DNA of 64,000 bases, from assembly GCA_036013505.1 (NCBI GenBank), contig CP107851.1, forward strand, positions 7,736,001 to 7,800,000. The letters are read 5' to 3'. Both the position numbers and the translations under genes were made by a program. The notes under the pieces were generated by a model that saw only the letters and a list, made by a program, of their open reading frames with translations, searched no databases and was not told the DNA's origin. Below are positions 53,012 to 61,845 of the stretch, in pieces. The stretch comes from Streptomyces sp. NBC_00510 (GTDB lineage Bacteria; Actinomycetota; Actinomycetes; Streptomycetales; Streptomycetaceae). Every line of letters starts with the position of its first letter. Positions within the stretch are counted from its first letter, which is position 1.

Positions 53012-55051
53012 ATGACGGCAGGCCGGTACGACGGGGGAACACTGCTGCGCGACCGCTACCGGCTGCGGGAGCGGATCGGGCGCGGCGGCATGGGCGAGGT
53101 CTGGAAGGCGCTGGACGAGTCGCTGGGCCGGGAGGTCGCGGTCAAGTGCCTGAAACCGACGAGCCCTTCACTGGACCCGTCCGTGCACCGGGTGCTGCGG
53201 GAGCGGTTCCGCCGCGAGGCACGGGTCGCGGCGGCGCTGCAGCACCGCGGCGTCACCGTCGTCCACGACTTCGGCGAGAGCGAGGGCGTGCTCTTCCTCG
53301 TCATGGAGCTGCTCGAGGGCCGCAACCTGCGGCAGTTGCTCGGTGACAACGAGGGCCGTCCGCTGCCCGTCCCCGACGTCACCGACATCGCCGTGCAGAT
53401 CGCGGCGGCCCTGGCGTACACCCACGCCCGGGGCATCGTGCACCGCGACCTGAAGCCGGCGAACGTCATGCGGCTCGCCGACGGCGAAGTGAAGATCTGC
53501 GACTTCGGCATCGCCCGCCTCGGCCACGACATCGGCTTCACCTCGCGGCTGACCGGCACGGGGGTCGCCATGGGCACCCCGCACTACATGTCGCCGGAGC
53601 AGATCGGCGGCGAGGACGGGATCGACCACCGCAGCGACCTCTACTCGCTCGGCTGCGTCCTCTACGAGATCGCCACCGGCGCCCCGCCCTTCGATCTCGA
53701 CGACACCTGGGCCGTCCTCGTCGGCCACCGCGACACCCCGCCCCGGCCGCCGCGCGAGCACCGGCCCGACCTGCCCGGGGAGCTGGAGCAGCTCGTCCTC
53801 GACCTGCTCGCCAAGAGCCCGGAGGACCGCCCGCAGAGCGCCGCCGACGTGGCCGGCCGGCTCAAGACGCTCCGGGACGGCGGGCACGGCGGGCACGGCG
53901 GCACCCGCCCCGAGCACGGGCTGCCCTCCTGGGCGCGCCGTCTGGAACTGCGGTCTGGGGCGCCCGGCATGCACGGCGCCGGGGCCCTGGCGAGCCGGCA
54001 CACAGCGGCCGTCGGACTCGCCCGGCTGGGCCGCTGGTCCGAGGCCGAACGGTCGCACCGCGCCGTCGCCGAGGAGCGCGAGCGGCTGCTCGGCGCCACC
54101 CATCCCGACACGCTCACCAGCCGCTACGAACTCGCCCTGTGCCTCAGCCGCGGCGGCCGCCACGCCGAGGCGCTGCGCGCGTACGAGGAGGTGGCCGCGG
54201 CCCGGGCGCAGGCCCTGGGCGCGGATCACCCCGCCGCGCTCGCCGCCCGCCAGGAGGCCGCCTACGCCCTCGGGCGGCTCGGCCGCCACGAGGAGGCCCG
54301 TCAGGGGTACACCGCGGTGCTCGCCGCCCGCGAACGGCGGCAGGGCGCCGACCATCCCGACACCCTGCACTGCCGGCACAACCTCGCCGTCACGCTCGGG
54401 CTGCTCGGCCGCACGCAGGAGGCGTACGCGTTGGCGGCGCAGGTCGCGGACTCCCGCACCCGCGTGCTGGGCCCCGCCCACGCCGACACGCTCACCACCC
54501 GCTGCGAGGTCGGCCATCTGCTCGGGCTCCTCGACCGCTGGCCGGAGGCCCGCGCGACCTACGCCCACGTCGCCGCGACCCGGGCGGGACTGCTGGGGGC
54601 CGACCACCCCGACACCCTGGCCACCCGCCACGAACTGGGCATCTGCCTGGGCCGGATGGGCCTCGGCGCCGAGGCCCACGAGCTCTACACCGACCTCGTC
54701 GCCCTCCGCACCCGTGTGTCGGGCCCCGCCCACCCCGACACCCTCCGCGCCCGGCACGGCCTCGGGGTCAACCTCGGCCGTCTCGGCCGCTGGCGCGACG
54801 CCCTCGCCGAGGCCCGCGACGTCGCGGCGGTCCGCACCCGCGTGCTCGGCGCGGACCACCCCGACACGCTCGTCAGCCGCCGCGAGATCGCCGTCGCCCT
54901 GGGCTGGCTGGGGGACTGGCGCGAGGCCCTGGCCCTCCACGAGGCCGTGGCGGAGGGCCGCGAGCGGACCCTCGGCCCGGAGCACCCCGACACGGTGGCC
55001 AGCCGCGAGGACCGGGCCCGCTGCCGCGAACAGCTGGGCCTGTCCGGCTGA
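53012..55051 (+). CDS. Hanks-type Ser/Thr protein kinase fused to a tetratricopeptide repeat domain
   Basis: 679 residues. Kinase domain about 16-285: Gly loop 'IGRGGMGEVW' (22-31), Lys45 in 'EVAVKCL', catalytic 'IVHRDLKPANVM' (Asp146), DFG at 164-166 and 'GTPHYMSPEQIGGEDGIDHRSDLYSLG'. Residues about 320-679 are about eight 42-residue TPR units of the 'LGxxHPDTLxxRxxLAxxLxxLGRxxEA' type. No transmembrane segment or PASTA domain is seen, so it is probably soluble and senses through protein contacts. Single gene; a kinase-TPR fusion of this kind occurs in Streptomyces but targets are unknown. Confidence 0.93.
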   Translation: MTAGRYDGGTLLRDRYRLRERIGRGGMGEVWKALDESLGREVAVKCLKPTSPSLDPSVHRVLRERFRREARVAAALQHRGVTVVHDFGESEGVLFLVMELLEGRNLRQLLGDNEGRPLPVPDVTDIAVQIAAALAYTHARGIVHRDLKPANVMRLADGEVKICDFGIARLGHDIGFTSRLTGTGVAMGTPHYMSPEQIGGEDGIDHRSDLYSLGCVLYEIATGAPPFDLDDTWAVLVGHRDTPPRPPREHRPDLPGELEQLVLDLLAKSPEDRPQSAADVAGRLKTLRDGGHGGHGGTRPEHGLPSWARRLELRSGAPGMHGAGALASRHTAAVGLARLGRWSEAERSHRAVAEERERLLGATHPDTLTSRYELALCLSRGGRHAEALRAYEEVAAARAQALGADHPAALAARQEAAYALGRLGRHEEARQGYTAVLAARERRQGADHPDTLHCRHNLAVTLGLLGRTQEAYALAAQVADSRTRVLGPAHADTLTTRCEVGHLLGLLDRWPEARATYAHVAATRAGLLGADHPDTLATRHELGICLGRMGLGAEAHELYTDLVALRTRVSGPAHPDTLRARHGLGVNLGRLGRWRDALAEARDVAAVRTRVLGADHPDTLVSRREIAVALGWLGDWREALALHEAVAEGRERTLGPEHPDTVASREDRARCREQLGLSG

Positions 55052-55440
55052 CCGGATGACCCGCGCGACTCCGGGCAACGGGCCCGCCGGCCGTCGCTCC
55101 GGCGCACCGGGTAGCGGCTAGCGGCCGTCCGGGCGCGGGTTCCGGCTTCAAGGGCGGCGGGTTGGAAACTGCCGCGGGGAATGGGGTTCCCCGAGTGCTG
55201 GGCTGCCGTTCCGCCCGCGCTGGCCGGGGTTGCGGGCGCGCCGAGCATCAGGTCGCGGCGTCCGGCTGCGGATTCCGGGGCGTCCGGGCCAGAGCCGACC
55301 TGCGATCTTCCGGGGGAGGGGCCCGCCGGCGGTGTTTCAAGCGCGCCCGCGACGAGGCTGCGGCGGTGAGCGCCGGCGGTGGAGTTCGTCCCGGCCGCCG
55401 CGGCCTCGGCGGTGGCTGCCGCACCACTTCGGTTCCGGGT
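55052..55440. other. Gene-free interval between convergent kinase and LysR genes
   Basis: 389 bases. Contains a small GGGGAA-TGGGG-TTCCCC hairpin near 55177 and nothing else recognisable. Open frames across it translate to Arg/Gly/Ala-rich shadow sequence and run into the LysR gene on the other strand. Confidence 0.5.
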
Positions 55441-56337
55441 TCAGGAGCGGCCGGTCAGGCGGGACTCCGCTGCCTTGCGGAAGGCCGCCACGAGGCGGTT
55501 GCCGTCGCCGGCGCGGGTCGCCAGGACGACGTGGCTCGGCTCGACGCCTTCGAGGGGGATCGCGGTGAGGTCGGGGCGCAGGCCGCCGCGGACGCCCGCC
55601 GAGATGGTCACGGCCTGCCCGGCGGCGACCACCTCGAACTTGTCCTCGACGGCGTCGATGAGGGGACCGTCCGGCGCCGGGCTGCCGTCGGGGCGGGGAT
55701 CGATCCGCCAGAACGCGCTCCACGACGGGTCTGACTGCCGTACCCGGGGCAGGGGTTCGCCGGCGATGTCGTCGAGCGTGACGGACTCCTTGCCGGCGAG
55801 GCGGTGGTCCAGCGGCACCACCAGCACCCGGGGTTCGTCGTACAGCACCGTCACGTGCAGTCCGTCGGTGGGGAACGGCAGCCGCGTGACCAGCGCGTCC
55901 ACCCGGTGGTCCAGCAGTGCCGCGCGCGCCTCGTTCCAGGGCACGTGCTGGGTGCGCACGTCGGCGTCGGGATGCCGGTGGCGCAGCTCCCGCACGGCGG
56001 GGGTGACGATGAGGCCCGCGGTGTAGCCCACGGTGATCCGGCTGGGCCGGGCGGCGGCGCGGGTCTCGGCCGCGGCGCTCGCGGCGGAGCGCAGCAGCGC
56101 CCTGGCGCGGGGCAGGAAGACCTCCCCGGCCTCGGTGAGGACGGTGCCCCGCGGGGTGCGGTCCAGCAGGCGCGCGCCGAGTTGCTGCTCGAGGCGGCGG
56201 ACCTGCCGGCTCAGGGACGGCTGGGTGACGTGGAGCGCCTCGGCGGCCCGGCCGAAGTGCCGGTGCTCGGCGACGGCCGTGAAGTAGCGCACGAGCCGCA
56301 GGTCGAGGTCCGGCGGCGCGGAGGAGGACTCGGACAT
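55441..56337 (-). CDS. LysR-family transcriptional regulator
   Basis: 298 residues. N-terminal winged helix 'LDLRLVRYFTAVAEHRHFGRAAEALHVTQPSLSRQVRRLEQQLGARLLDRTPRGTVLTEAG' is the LysR pattern. The substrate-binding domain starts at 'ITVGYTAGLIVTPAVRELRHRHPDADV'. It is divergent from a short-chain NAD-dependent epimerase-like gene, with a T-N11-A palindrome in the shared promoter. Typical self-contained LysR/target arrangement. Confidence 0.94.
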   Translation of the reverse strand: MSESSSAPPDLDLRLVRYFTAVAEHRHFGRAAEALHVTQPSLSRQVRRLEQQLGARLLDRTPRGTVLTEAGEVFLPRARALLRSAASAAAETRAAARPSRITVGYTAGLIVTPAVRELRHRHPDADVRTQHVPWNEARAALLDHRVDALVTRLPFPTDGLHVTVLYDEPRVLVVPLDHRLAGKESVTLDDIAGEPLPRVRQSDPSWSAFWRIDPRPDGSPAPDGPLIDAVEDKFEVVAAGQAVTISAGVRGGLRPDLTAIPLEGVEPSHVVLATRAGDGNRLVAAFRKAAESRLTGRS

Positions 56338-56378
56338 GACGCCAGCCTAGTCCGCCTCGTCCGCTTCCACCTGGGGTG

Positions 56379-56393
56379 ATGCCCGGAACGCAT
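56379..56393. promoter_or_regulatory. LysR box (T-N11-A)
   Basis: ATGC-CCGGAAC-GCAT is a 4-7-4 palindrome containing T-N11-A, 42 bases upstream of the LysR start and 127 bases upstream of the divergent epimerase gene. This is the expected place for LysR autoregulation and activation. Confidence 0.5.
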
Positions 56394-56519
56394 TGCGCCG
56401 TGCAGAACGGGCCTTGGACCGCGGGTGTCCCCGGCCCGCACGATGGAGACCGCCCCGGACCGCGCCGCCGGCACCGCGCGAGGGGGCGGCACCACACCAC
56501 CTCATCGAAGGATCGCAGC

Positions 56520-57428
56520 ATGCGTGTATTCGTCACCGGCGCCACCGGACACATCGGGGCCGCCGTCGTCGCCGAACTCCTCGGGGCCGGGCACGAGGTC
56601 GTCGGCCTCGCCCGCTCGGACCGTTCCGCCGCCGCGCTGACGGCCGCGGGCGCCGGGGTGCACCGCGGCAGCCTGGAGGACCTCGACGGTCTGCGCCGCG
56701 GGGCAGCGGAGGCCGACGGCGTCATCCACCTCGCCTTCGACCACGACTTCTCCGACTACGCGGGCGCGGTCGCCGCCGACCTGCGGGCCGTCGAGGCGAT
56801 GGGGGACGCGCTCGAGGGCTCCGGGCGCCCCTTCGTGATCACCTCCGGCACGCTGATGCTCGCGTCCGCCGTCGCGGTCCGCCCCGGGACGGAGGACGAG
56901 GCGGCGGCCCCGGCATCTCCCCGTGGCGCCGCGGAGAACGCGGCGGTCGCACTTGCCGCGCGCGGGGTCCGGTCGTCGGTCGTCCGGCTCGCCCCGTCCG
57001 TGCACGGCCCGTCCGACCGGCATGGCTTCGTCCCGCGGCTGATCGGCATCGCGCGTGACAAGGGCGTCTCGGCGTACGTGGAGGACGGCGCCACCCGCTG
57101 GCCCGCCGTCCACACCCTGGACGCGGCGCGCCTGTTCCGCCTGGCCCTGGAAGCGGCGCCGGCGGGCTCGCGGCTGCACGGGGTGGGCGACGAGGGCATC
57201 CCGTTCCGGGAGATCGCCGAGGCGATCGGCCGCGGCCTGGACGTCCCGGTGAAGAGCGTGCCGCGCGAGGGGGCGGAGGAGCACCTCGGCTTCCTGTCCG
57301 GCTTCGCGACGCTCGACAACCCGACGTCGAACGCGCGCACCAGGGAGCTCCTGGGGTGGCGCCCGGAGCACCCCGCGCTGCTCCAGGACCTGGCGGAGGG
57401 CCACTACTTCGGCCGGTCCGACGCCTGA
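56520..57428 (+). CDS. NAD(P)-dependent epimerase/dehydratase-family oxidoreductase (extended SDR-like)
   Basis: 302 residues: 'MRVFVTGATGHIGAAVVAELLGAGHEVVGLARS' is the Rossmann start. 'ADGVIHLAFDHDFSDYAG', 'SSVVRLAPSVHG' and 'WPAVHTLDAARLFRLALE' match the subfamily annotated as SDR/nucleoside-diphosphate-sugar epimerase-like. The usual catalytic YxxxK is not evident ('SPRGAAENAAVAL' in its place), so it may be an atypical reductase or binding protein. GAAGGA ribosome binding site. Divergent from LysR. Confidence 0.85.
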   Translation: MRVFVTGATGHIGAAVVAELLGAGHEVVGLARSDRSAAALTAAGAGVHRGSLEDLDGLRRGAAEADGVIHLAFDHDFSDYAGAVAADLRAVEAMGDALEGSGRPFVITSGTLMLASAVAVRPGTEDEAAAPASPRGAAENAAVALAARGVRSSVVRLAPSVHGPSDRHGFVPRLIGIARDKGVSAYVEDGATRWPAVHTLDAARLFRLALEAAPAGSRLHGVGDEGIPFREIAEAIGRGLDVPVKSVPREGAEEHLGFLSGFATLDNPTSNARTRELLGWRPEHPALLQDLAEGHYFGRSDA

Positions 57429-57462
57429 CCCATAGGCGGCGGGCGGCAGGTAGCCTGCGGCC

Positions 57463-58091
57463 ATGACCGGGCATTCGTACGACGGCTCGCGCATCGCCCT
57501 CCCGGCGTTCGACGCGGGGGTGCGCGCCCGGCCGGGGAGGTACTTCCGGTTCGGGCAGGGCGATCCGCGGCTGCCGACCGCCGTGCTGTCCGCCGTCGCC
57601 GGGCACGTCCTGCACCCGGCGACCGCGGTCGCCCCGTCGCATTCCCTGAGCGGGCTCGTCGAGATCACCGGTGACCTCTCCTTCACGGTGACCCTCGACG
57701 AGCCGCACTCCTGGGACGGTCAGGAGGGGCCCGCCGCCGGGTATTTCGGCTCGCTGCTCGGCCCCGCGTGGTTTCTGCCGGCCGCCGCCGCGGCGCTGAC
57801 CACGCGCACGGTGGTCGAGATGTGGTGCGGCGGCCGCGGTTTCCGGCAGGAGTCGACGGGGCTCCGGCCCGTTTCGGCGCCGCTGGAGCAGGCGGCGCCC
57901 GCCGGGCGCGGGAGCCAGGGGAATTCGCCCTGGCCGGGGGGTACTTCGGGCCGGGGGCCGCCCTCACCCGGGAGCCCGGACGGCTCGATCCGTGCGAGCC
58001 CGCCTGCGCGGAGCCCGCGGGGCCCGGCCGTGTGGTCGTCCGGGACCTCCGCGACGCCGGGTGGGGAGAGGTGCGCTTCCCTAAAATCTGA
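57463..58091 (+). pseudogene. GyrB-N-terminus-like hypothetical protein interrupted by a frameshift
   Basis: Begins 'SYDGSRIALPAFDAGVRARPGRYF', resembling the start of GyrB/ParE (YDAS-I-x-LEGLEAVRKRPGMYI), and runs as a coherent protein to 'TTRTVVEMWCGGRGFRQE' then 'PVSAPLEQAAPAG'. The frame then becomes low-complexity, while the +2 frame continues convincingly as 'EFALAGGYFGPGAALTREPG' to 'VVVRDLRDAGWGEVRFPKI' and stops at 58091. One missing G in the run GGGG at 57918-57921 would restore one frame of about 209 residues. Either a genuine pseudogene or a sequencing error in a G run. Not a functional gyrase in any case, since the ATP-binding motifs are lacking. Confidence 0.7.
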
Positions 58092-58103
58092 CGCAGCATC
58101 AGA
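58087..58103. promoter_or_regulatory. Palindromic operator B before the NMO/acyl-CoA synthetase operon
   Basis: TCTGACGCAGCATCAGA, with TCTGA/TCAGA arms, lies 43-59 bases upstream of the NMO start and overlaps the stop codon of the GyrB-like reading frame. It matches 14 of 17 bases of the KstD-like gene operator read on the minus strand (TCTGACGCAATGTCAGA), and both are embedded in AT-rich flanks. Confidence 0.65.
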
Positions 58104-58145
58104 AAATCTCTTCCCCCGGCCGGTCCGCTCGGGCATCCTGCCCCC

Positions 58146-59249
58146 ATGGAGACGGAGCTGAGCAAGAGGCTGGGCATCGAGCACGCCATCTTCGGCTTCA
58201 CGCCGTTCCCCGCCGTCGCGGCCGCGATCAGCAGGGCCGGGGGCATGGGCGTCCTCGGGGCGGTGCGCTACACCGCGCCCGACGAGCTGGCCCGCGGCCT
58301 GGAGTGGATGGAGGCGCACACCGACGGCCGGCCGTACGGGCTGGACGTCGTCATGCCGGCCAAGAAGGTCGAGGGCGTCACCGAGGCGGACGTCGAGGCG
58401 ATGATCCCGGAGGGGCACCGCCAGTACGTCCGGGAGGTGCTGGCCAAGCACGGCGTGCCCGAGCTGGAGCCGGGCGATCCCACCGGCTGGCGCATCACGG
58501 GCTGGATGGAGCAGGTGGCCCGCTCGCAGCTCGACGTCGCCTTCGACTTCCCGATCGGCCTGCTCGCCAACGCGCTGGGCTCCCCGCCCGCGGACGTCGT
58601 ACGGCGCGCCCACGACCGGGGCGTCCCCGTCGCCGCCCTCGCCGGCAGCGCCCGGCACGCCCGGCACCACCAGGAGGCGGGCATCGACATCGTCGTCGCG
58701 CAGGGCTACGAGGCCGGCGGCCACACCGGCGAGATCGCCGGCATGGTGCTCGTGCCCGAGGTCGTCCGTGCCGTGGACCCGCTGCCCGTGCTCGCCGCCG
58801 GGGGCATCGGCACCGGCGAGCAGGTCGCCGCCGGGCTCGCGCTGGGCGCCCAGGGCGTGTGGCTGGGATCGGTGTGGCTGACCACCACAGAGGCGGAGCT
58901 CCCCTCCTCCGCCCTGGTCCGCAAGCTGCTCGCGGCAGGCTCCGGCGACACCGTCCGCTCGCGCGCCCTGACCGGCAAACCGGCCCGCCAGCTGCGCACC
59001 GAGTGGACCGACGCCTGGGACGGCCCGGCCGGGCCCGGAGCGCTGCCGATGCCCCTGCAGGGCCTGCTGGTCGCCGACGCGATCACCCGGATCCAGAAGT
59101 ACGAGGTGGAGCCGCTGCTCGGCACGCCGGTGGGCCAGATCGTGGGCCAGATGCGTGAAGTGCGCAGCGTCCAGGCGGTCTTCGACGATCTGACCCGCGG
59201 CTTCGAGCGGGCCGTCGACCGCATGAACCGCATCGCCGGACGCACCTGA
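58146..59249 (+). CDS. Nitronate monooxygenase-family flavoprotein
   Basis: 367 residues of the FMN TIM barrel of the 2-nitropropane dioxygenase family: 'GIEHAIFGFTPFPAVAAAISRAGGMGVLG', 'VVAQGYEAGGHTGEIAGMVLVPEVV' and 'PVLAAGGIGTGEQVAAGLALGAQGVWLGS' (FMN phosphate site). In actinomycete steroid ring degradation, such proteins (IpdC) act as CoA-thioester reductases, not nitronate oxidases. The adjacent acyl-CoA synthetase and the shared operator with a KstD-like gene favour that type of role, as inference. It lies 13 bases before the synthetase gene. Confidence 0.88.
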   Translation: METELSKRLGIEHAIFGFTPFPAVAAAISRAGGMGVLGAVRYTAPDELARGLEWMEAHTDGRPYGLDVVMPAKKVEGVTEADVEAMIPEGHRQYVREVLAKHGVPELEPGDPTGWRITGWMEQVARSQLDVAFDFPIGLLANALGSPPADVVRRAHDRGVPVAALAGSARHARHHQEAGIDIVVAQGYEAGGHTGEIAGMVLVPEVVRAVDPLPVLAAGGIGTGEQVAAGLALGAQGVWLGSVWLTTTEAELPSSALVRKLLAAGSGDTVRSRALTGKPARQLRTEWTDAWDGPAGPGALPMPLQGLLVADAITRIQKYEVEPLLGTPVGQIVGQMREVRSVQAVFDDLTRGFERAVDRMNRIAGRT

Positions 59250-59262
59250 GGAGGCGGCACCC

Positions 59263-60831
59263 ATGACATCGACCACGGCGAACGCCCCCAACGGGTTCTG
59301 GGCCCAGGCCGCCGCCGACCCGGAACGGGTCGTGCTCACCTCTCCCGACGGCGACCGGTGGAGCGCCCGGCGGCTGCACGAGGAGTCCAACCGCCTCGTC
59401 CACGGCCTGCGCGCCGCAGGGCTGCGGACCGGCGACGCCTTCGCGGTCGTGCTGCCGAACGGCGCCGAGTTCTTCACGGCGTACCTCGCCGCCTTCCAGG
59501 CCGGGTTCTACCTCGTCCCGGTCAACCACCACCTGGTGGGGCCCGAGATCGCCTGGATCGTCGCCGACTCCGGCGCGAAGGTGCTGATCGCCCACGAGCG
59601 CTTCGGCGACCAGGCACGCGCCGCCGCCGACGAGGCGGGACTGCCCGGGATGTGCCGCTACGCCGTCGGCGCCACCGGCATCGAGGGCTTCCGTCCTTAC
59701 GCGGACCTGCAGGCCGGCATGCCCGGCACCCCGCCCGGGGAGCGCACCACCGGCTGGGTCATGAACTACACCTCCGGCACCACCGGCCGCCCCCGCGGCA
59801 TCCGGCGCGCCCTGTCCGGCAGGCCCCCCGAGGAGACCCACCTCGGCGGCTTCCTCGGCATTTTCGGCATCCGCCCCTTCGACGGGAACGTCCATCTCGT
59901 CTGTTCGCCGCTGTACCACACGGCGGTGCTGCAGTTCGCGGGCGCCGCGCTGCACATCGGCCACCCGGTCGTCCTGATGGACAAGTGGACGCCCGAGGAG
60001 ATGCTGCGGCTGATCGACGTCCACCGCTGCACGCACACCCACATGGTGCCGACGCAGTTCCACCGGCTGCTGGCCCTCCCGGAGGAGGTCAGGAGCCGCC
60101 ACGACGTCTCCTCGATGCGGCACGCCATCCACGGCGCCGCGCCCTGCCCCGAGCACATCAAGCGGGCCATGCTGGAGTGGTGGGGGCCGTGCGTCGAGGA
60201 GTACTACGCGGCCAGCGAGGGCGGCGGCACCTTCGCCTCCGCCGCCGAGTGGCTGAAGAAGCCCGGAACGGTCGGCAAGGCGTGGCCGATCAGCGAGATC
60301 GCCGTCCACGACGACGACGGCAACCGGCTGCCGCCCGGTGAACTCGGCACCGTCTACATCAAGATGAACACCCCCGGCTTCCGCTACCACAAGGACGAGG
60401 CCAAGACCCGGGCGAGCCGCATCGGAGACTTCTTCACGGTCGGGGACCTGGGCTACCTGGACGAGGACGGCTACCTCTACCTCCGCGACCGCAAGATCGA
60501 CATGATCATCTCCGGCGGCGTCAACGTCTACCCCGCCGAGATCGAGGCCGCGCTCCTCAGCCACCCCGCGGTCGCCGACGCGGCCGCCTTCGGCATCCCC
60601 CACGACGACTGGGGCGAGCAGGTCAAGGCCGTCGTCGAGCCCGCCCCCGGCCACGCGCCCGGGCCGGAACTCGCCGCCTCCGTCCTGGCCCACTGCGAGG
60701 AGCGCCTGGCCGGCTACAAGCGCCCCCGGTCGGTGGACTTCGTCGCCGAGATGCCGCGTGACCCCAACGGCAAGCTCTACAAGCGCCGGCTCCGCGACCC
60801 GTACTGGGAGGGCCGCGCACGGCCGGTGTGA
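59263..60831 (+). CDS. Acyl-CoA synthetase (FadD type)
   Basis: 522-residue AMP-forming ligase. 'WVMNYTSGTTGRPRGIRRALSG' is the A3 P-loop (with Arg where Lys is common), 'EEYYAASEGGG' is the A5 motif, 'GDLGYLDEDGYLYLRDRKIDMIISGGVNVYPAEIE' spans A7-A8 and 'PRDPNGKLYKRRLRD' carries the A10 lysine. The SEGGG and WxxxSEIAV blocks resemble bile-acid/steroid-side-chain CoA ligases. It activates a carboxylic acid for beta-oxidation. GAGGAGG precedes the ATG; operon with the flavoprotein. Confidence 0.92.
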   Translation: MTSTTANAPNGFWAQAAADPERVVLTSPDGDRWSARRLHEESNRLVHGLRAAGLRTGDAFAVVLPNGAEFFTAYLAAFQAGFYLVPVNHHLVGPEIAWIVADSGAKVLIAHERFGDQARAAADEAGLPGMCRYAVGATGIEGFRPYADLQAGMPGTPPGERTTGWVMNYTSGTTGRPRGIRRALSGRPPEETHLGGFLGIFGIRPFDGNVHLVCSPLYHTAVLQFAGAALHIGHPVVLMDKWTPEEMLRLIDVHRCTHTHMVPTQFHRLLALPEEVRSRHDVSSMRHAIHGAAPCPEHIKRAMLEWWGPCVEEYYAASEGGGTFASAAEWLKKPGTVGKAWPISEIAVHDDDGNRLPPGELGTVYIKMNTPGFRYHKDEAKTRASRIGDFFTVGDLGYLDEDGYLYLRDRKIDMIISGGVNVYPAEIEAALLSHPAVADAAAFGIPHDDWGEQVKAVVEPAPGHAPGPELAASVLAHCEERLAGYKRPRSVDFVAEMPRDPNGKLYKRRLRDPYWEGRARPV

Positions 60832-60931
60832 CGACGGGACCGCCCGGCCCCCGTACGCCCGGGCGGCCACGTCCGCCGGGGCGCCGGGCGGGGCGGCGGC
60901 GCCTACTGTGGAGGCGAGGGAGGCACATCCG

Positions 60932-61753
60932 ATGACCCGACCCGTCACCGTGGGCCTGGACGGCTCGCCGGAAAGCCACGCCGCCATGCACTGGGCGGCG
61001 GGGGAGGCGCTGCGGAGATCGGTGCCGCTGCGCCTGGTGCACGCCGGGGGACACCCGTACGGCGACGCGGTGGTGCGCGACGCCGCACAGGACCTCGCCG
61101 AGCGGTATCCGGACCTGCCCGTGACGACCGACGTGGCCGACGGCCCGCCGGCGGAGCTGCTGGTCGCGGAGGCGGGCCGCAGCGAGTTGCTCGCGCTCGG
61201 CTCGCAGGGGCTGAGCGGGCTCAGCGGCTTCCTCCTCGGGTCCGTGGGGCAGGCGACGCTGGCCCGCGCCGAGGGTCCCGTCGTGGTCGTCCGCACCGGC
61301 CAGGACGAGGGAGCCGGGGACGACCGGCGGCCCGTGGTGCTGGGCTTCAGCCTGCGGCAGGGCGCCGACGAGGTGATGGCCTTCGCGGTGGAGGACGCGC
61401 GGCGGCGCGGGGTGCAGCTGCGGGTGGTCCACGCGTGGTCGTACCCGCCGACGTACGGATACGTCCCCGCGGCCATGGACCCCACGTGCGGCGCGGAGAT
61501 CTCGGCGGCGGAGCGGCACGCGGTGCAGGCCGCCCTCGCGCCGTGGCGGGAGAAGGCGCCCGGTGTGGAGATCACGGAGGAGGTCGCCGCCGGCAACGCC
61601 GCGCAGCCCCTGGTGGACGCGGCGGCCGGTGCCTCGCTGCTGGTCGTCGGGCGGTGCCGGAACCGGCACGGAGGCGCGGGCCCGCACCTGGGCCCCGTGG
61701 CGGCCGCGGTGCTGCACCACGCGGCCTGCCCGGTGGCGGTCGTCCCGCACTGA
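60932..61753 (+). CDS. Universal stress protein, tandem UspA domains
   Basis: 273 residues in two UspA-like halves: 'PVTVGLDGSPESHAAMHWAAGEALRRSVPLRLVHA' with 'LALGSQGLSGLSGFLLGSVGQATLARAEGPVVVVR' (GxxGxxxxLxGSV ATP motif), then 'PVVLGFSLRQGADEVMAFAVEDARRRGVQLRVVHAW' with a more diverged 'VVGRCRNRHGGAGPHLGPVAAAVLHHAACPVAVVP'. The first domain keeps the ATP-binding G-2x-G-9x-G(S/T) pattern. GAGGGAGG ribosome binding site. Stress-related, no specific role assignable. Confidence 0.93.
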   Translation: MTRPVTVGLDGSPESHAAMHWAAGEALRRSVPLRLVHAGGHPYGDAVVRDAAQDLAERYPDLPVTTDVADGPPAELLVAEAGRSELLALGSQGLSGLSGFLLGSVGQATLARAEGPVVVVRTGQDEGAGDDRRPVVLGFSLRQGADEVMAFAVEDARRRGVQLRVVHAWSYPPTYGYVPAAMDPTCGAEISAAERHAVQAALAPWREKAPGVEITEEVAAGNAAQPLVDAAAGASLLVVGRCRNRHGGAGPHLGPVAAAVLHHAACPVAVVPH

Positions 61754-61845
61754 CGCCCGCGGGAGCGGACCGTTCGCGGTGGGCGGACCGGAACGGGTGA
61801 CGCCCGGACGAGTGACGTCTCCCGCCGGCGGGTAGCGTCGCCCGG

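Noticed and set aside
54040..55020. Periodic DNA repeat that might look like a CRISPR or satellite
   Set aside because: The period is 126 bases and the repeats encode TPR units (HPDTL blocks) in a single long frame; spacers are absent.
55162..55734. Possible plus-strand gene between the kinase and LysR genes
   Set aside because: No ribosome binding site, low-complexity translation, and it runs deep into the well-supported LysR gene on the other strand.
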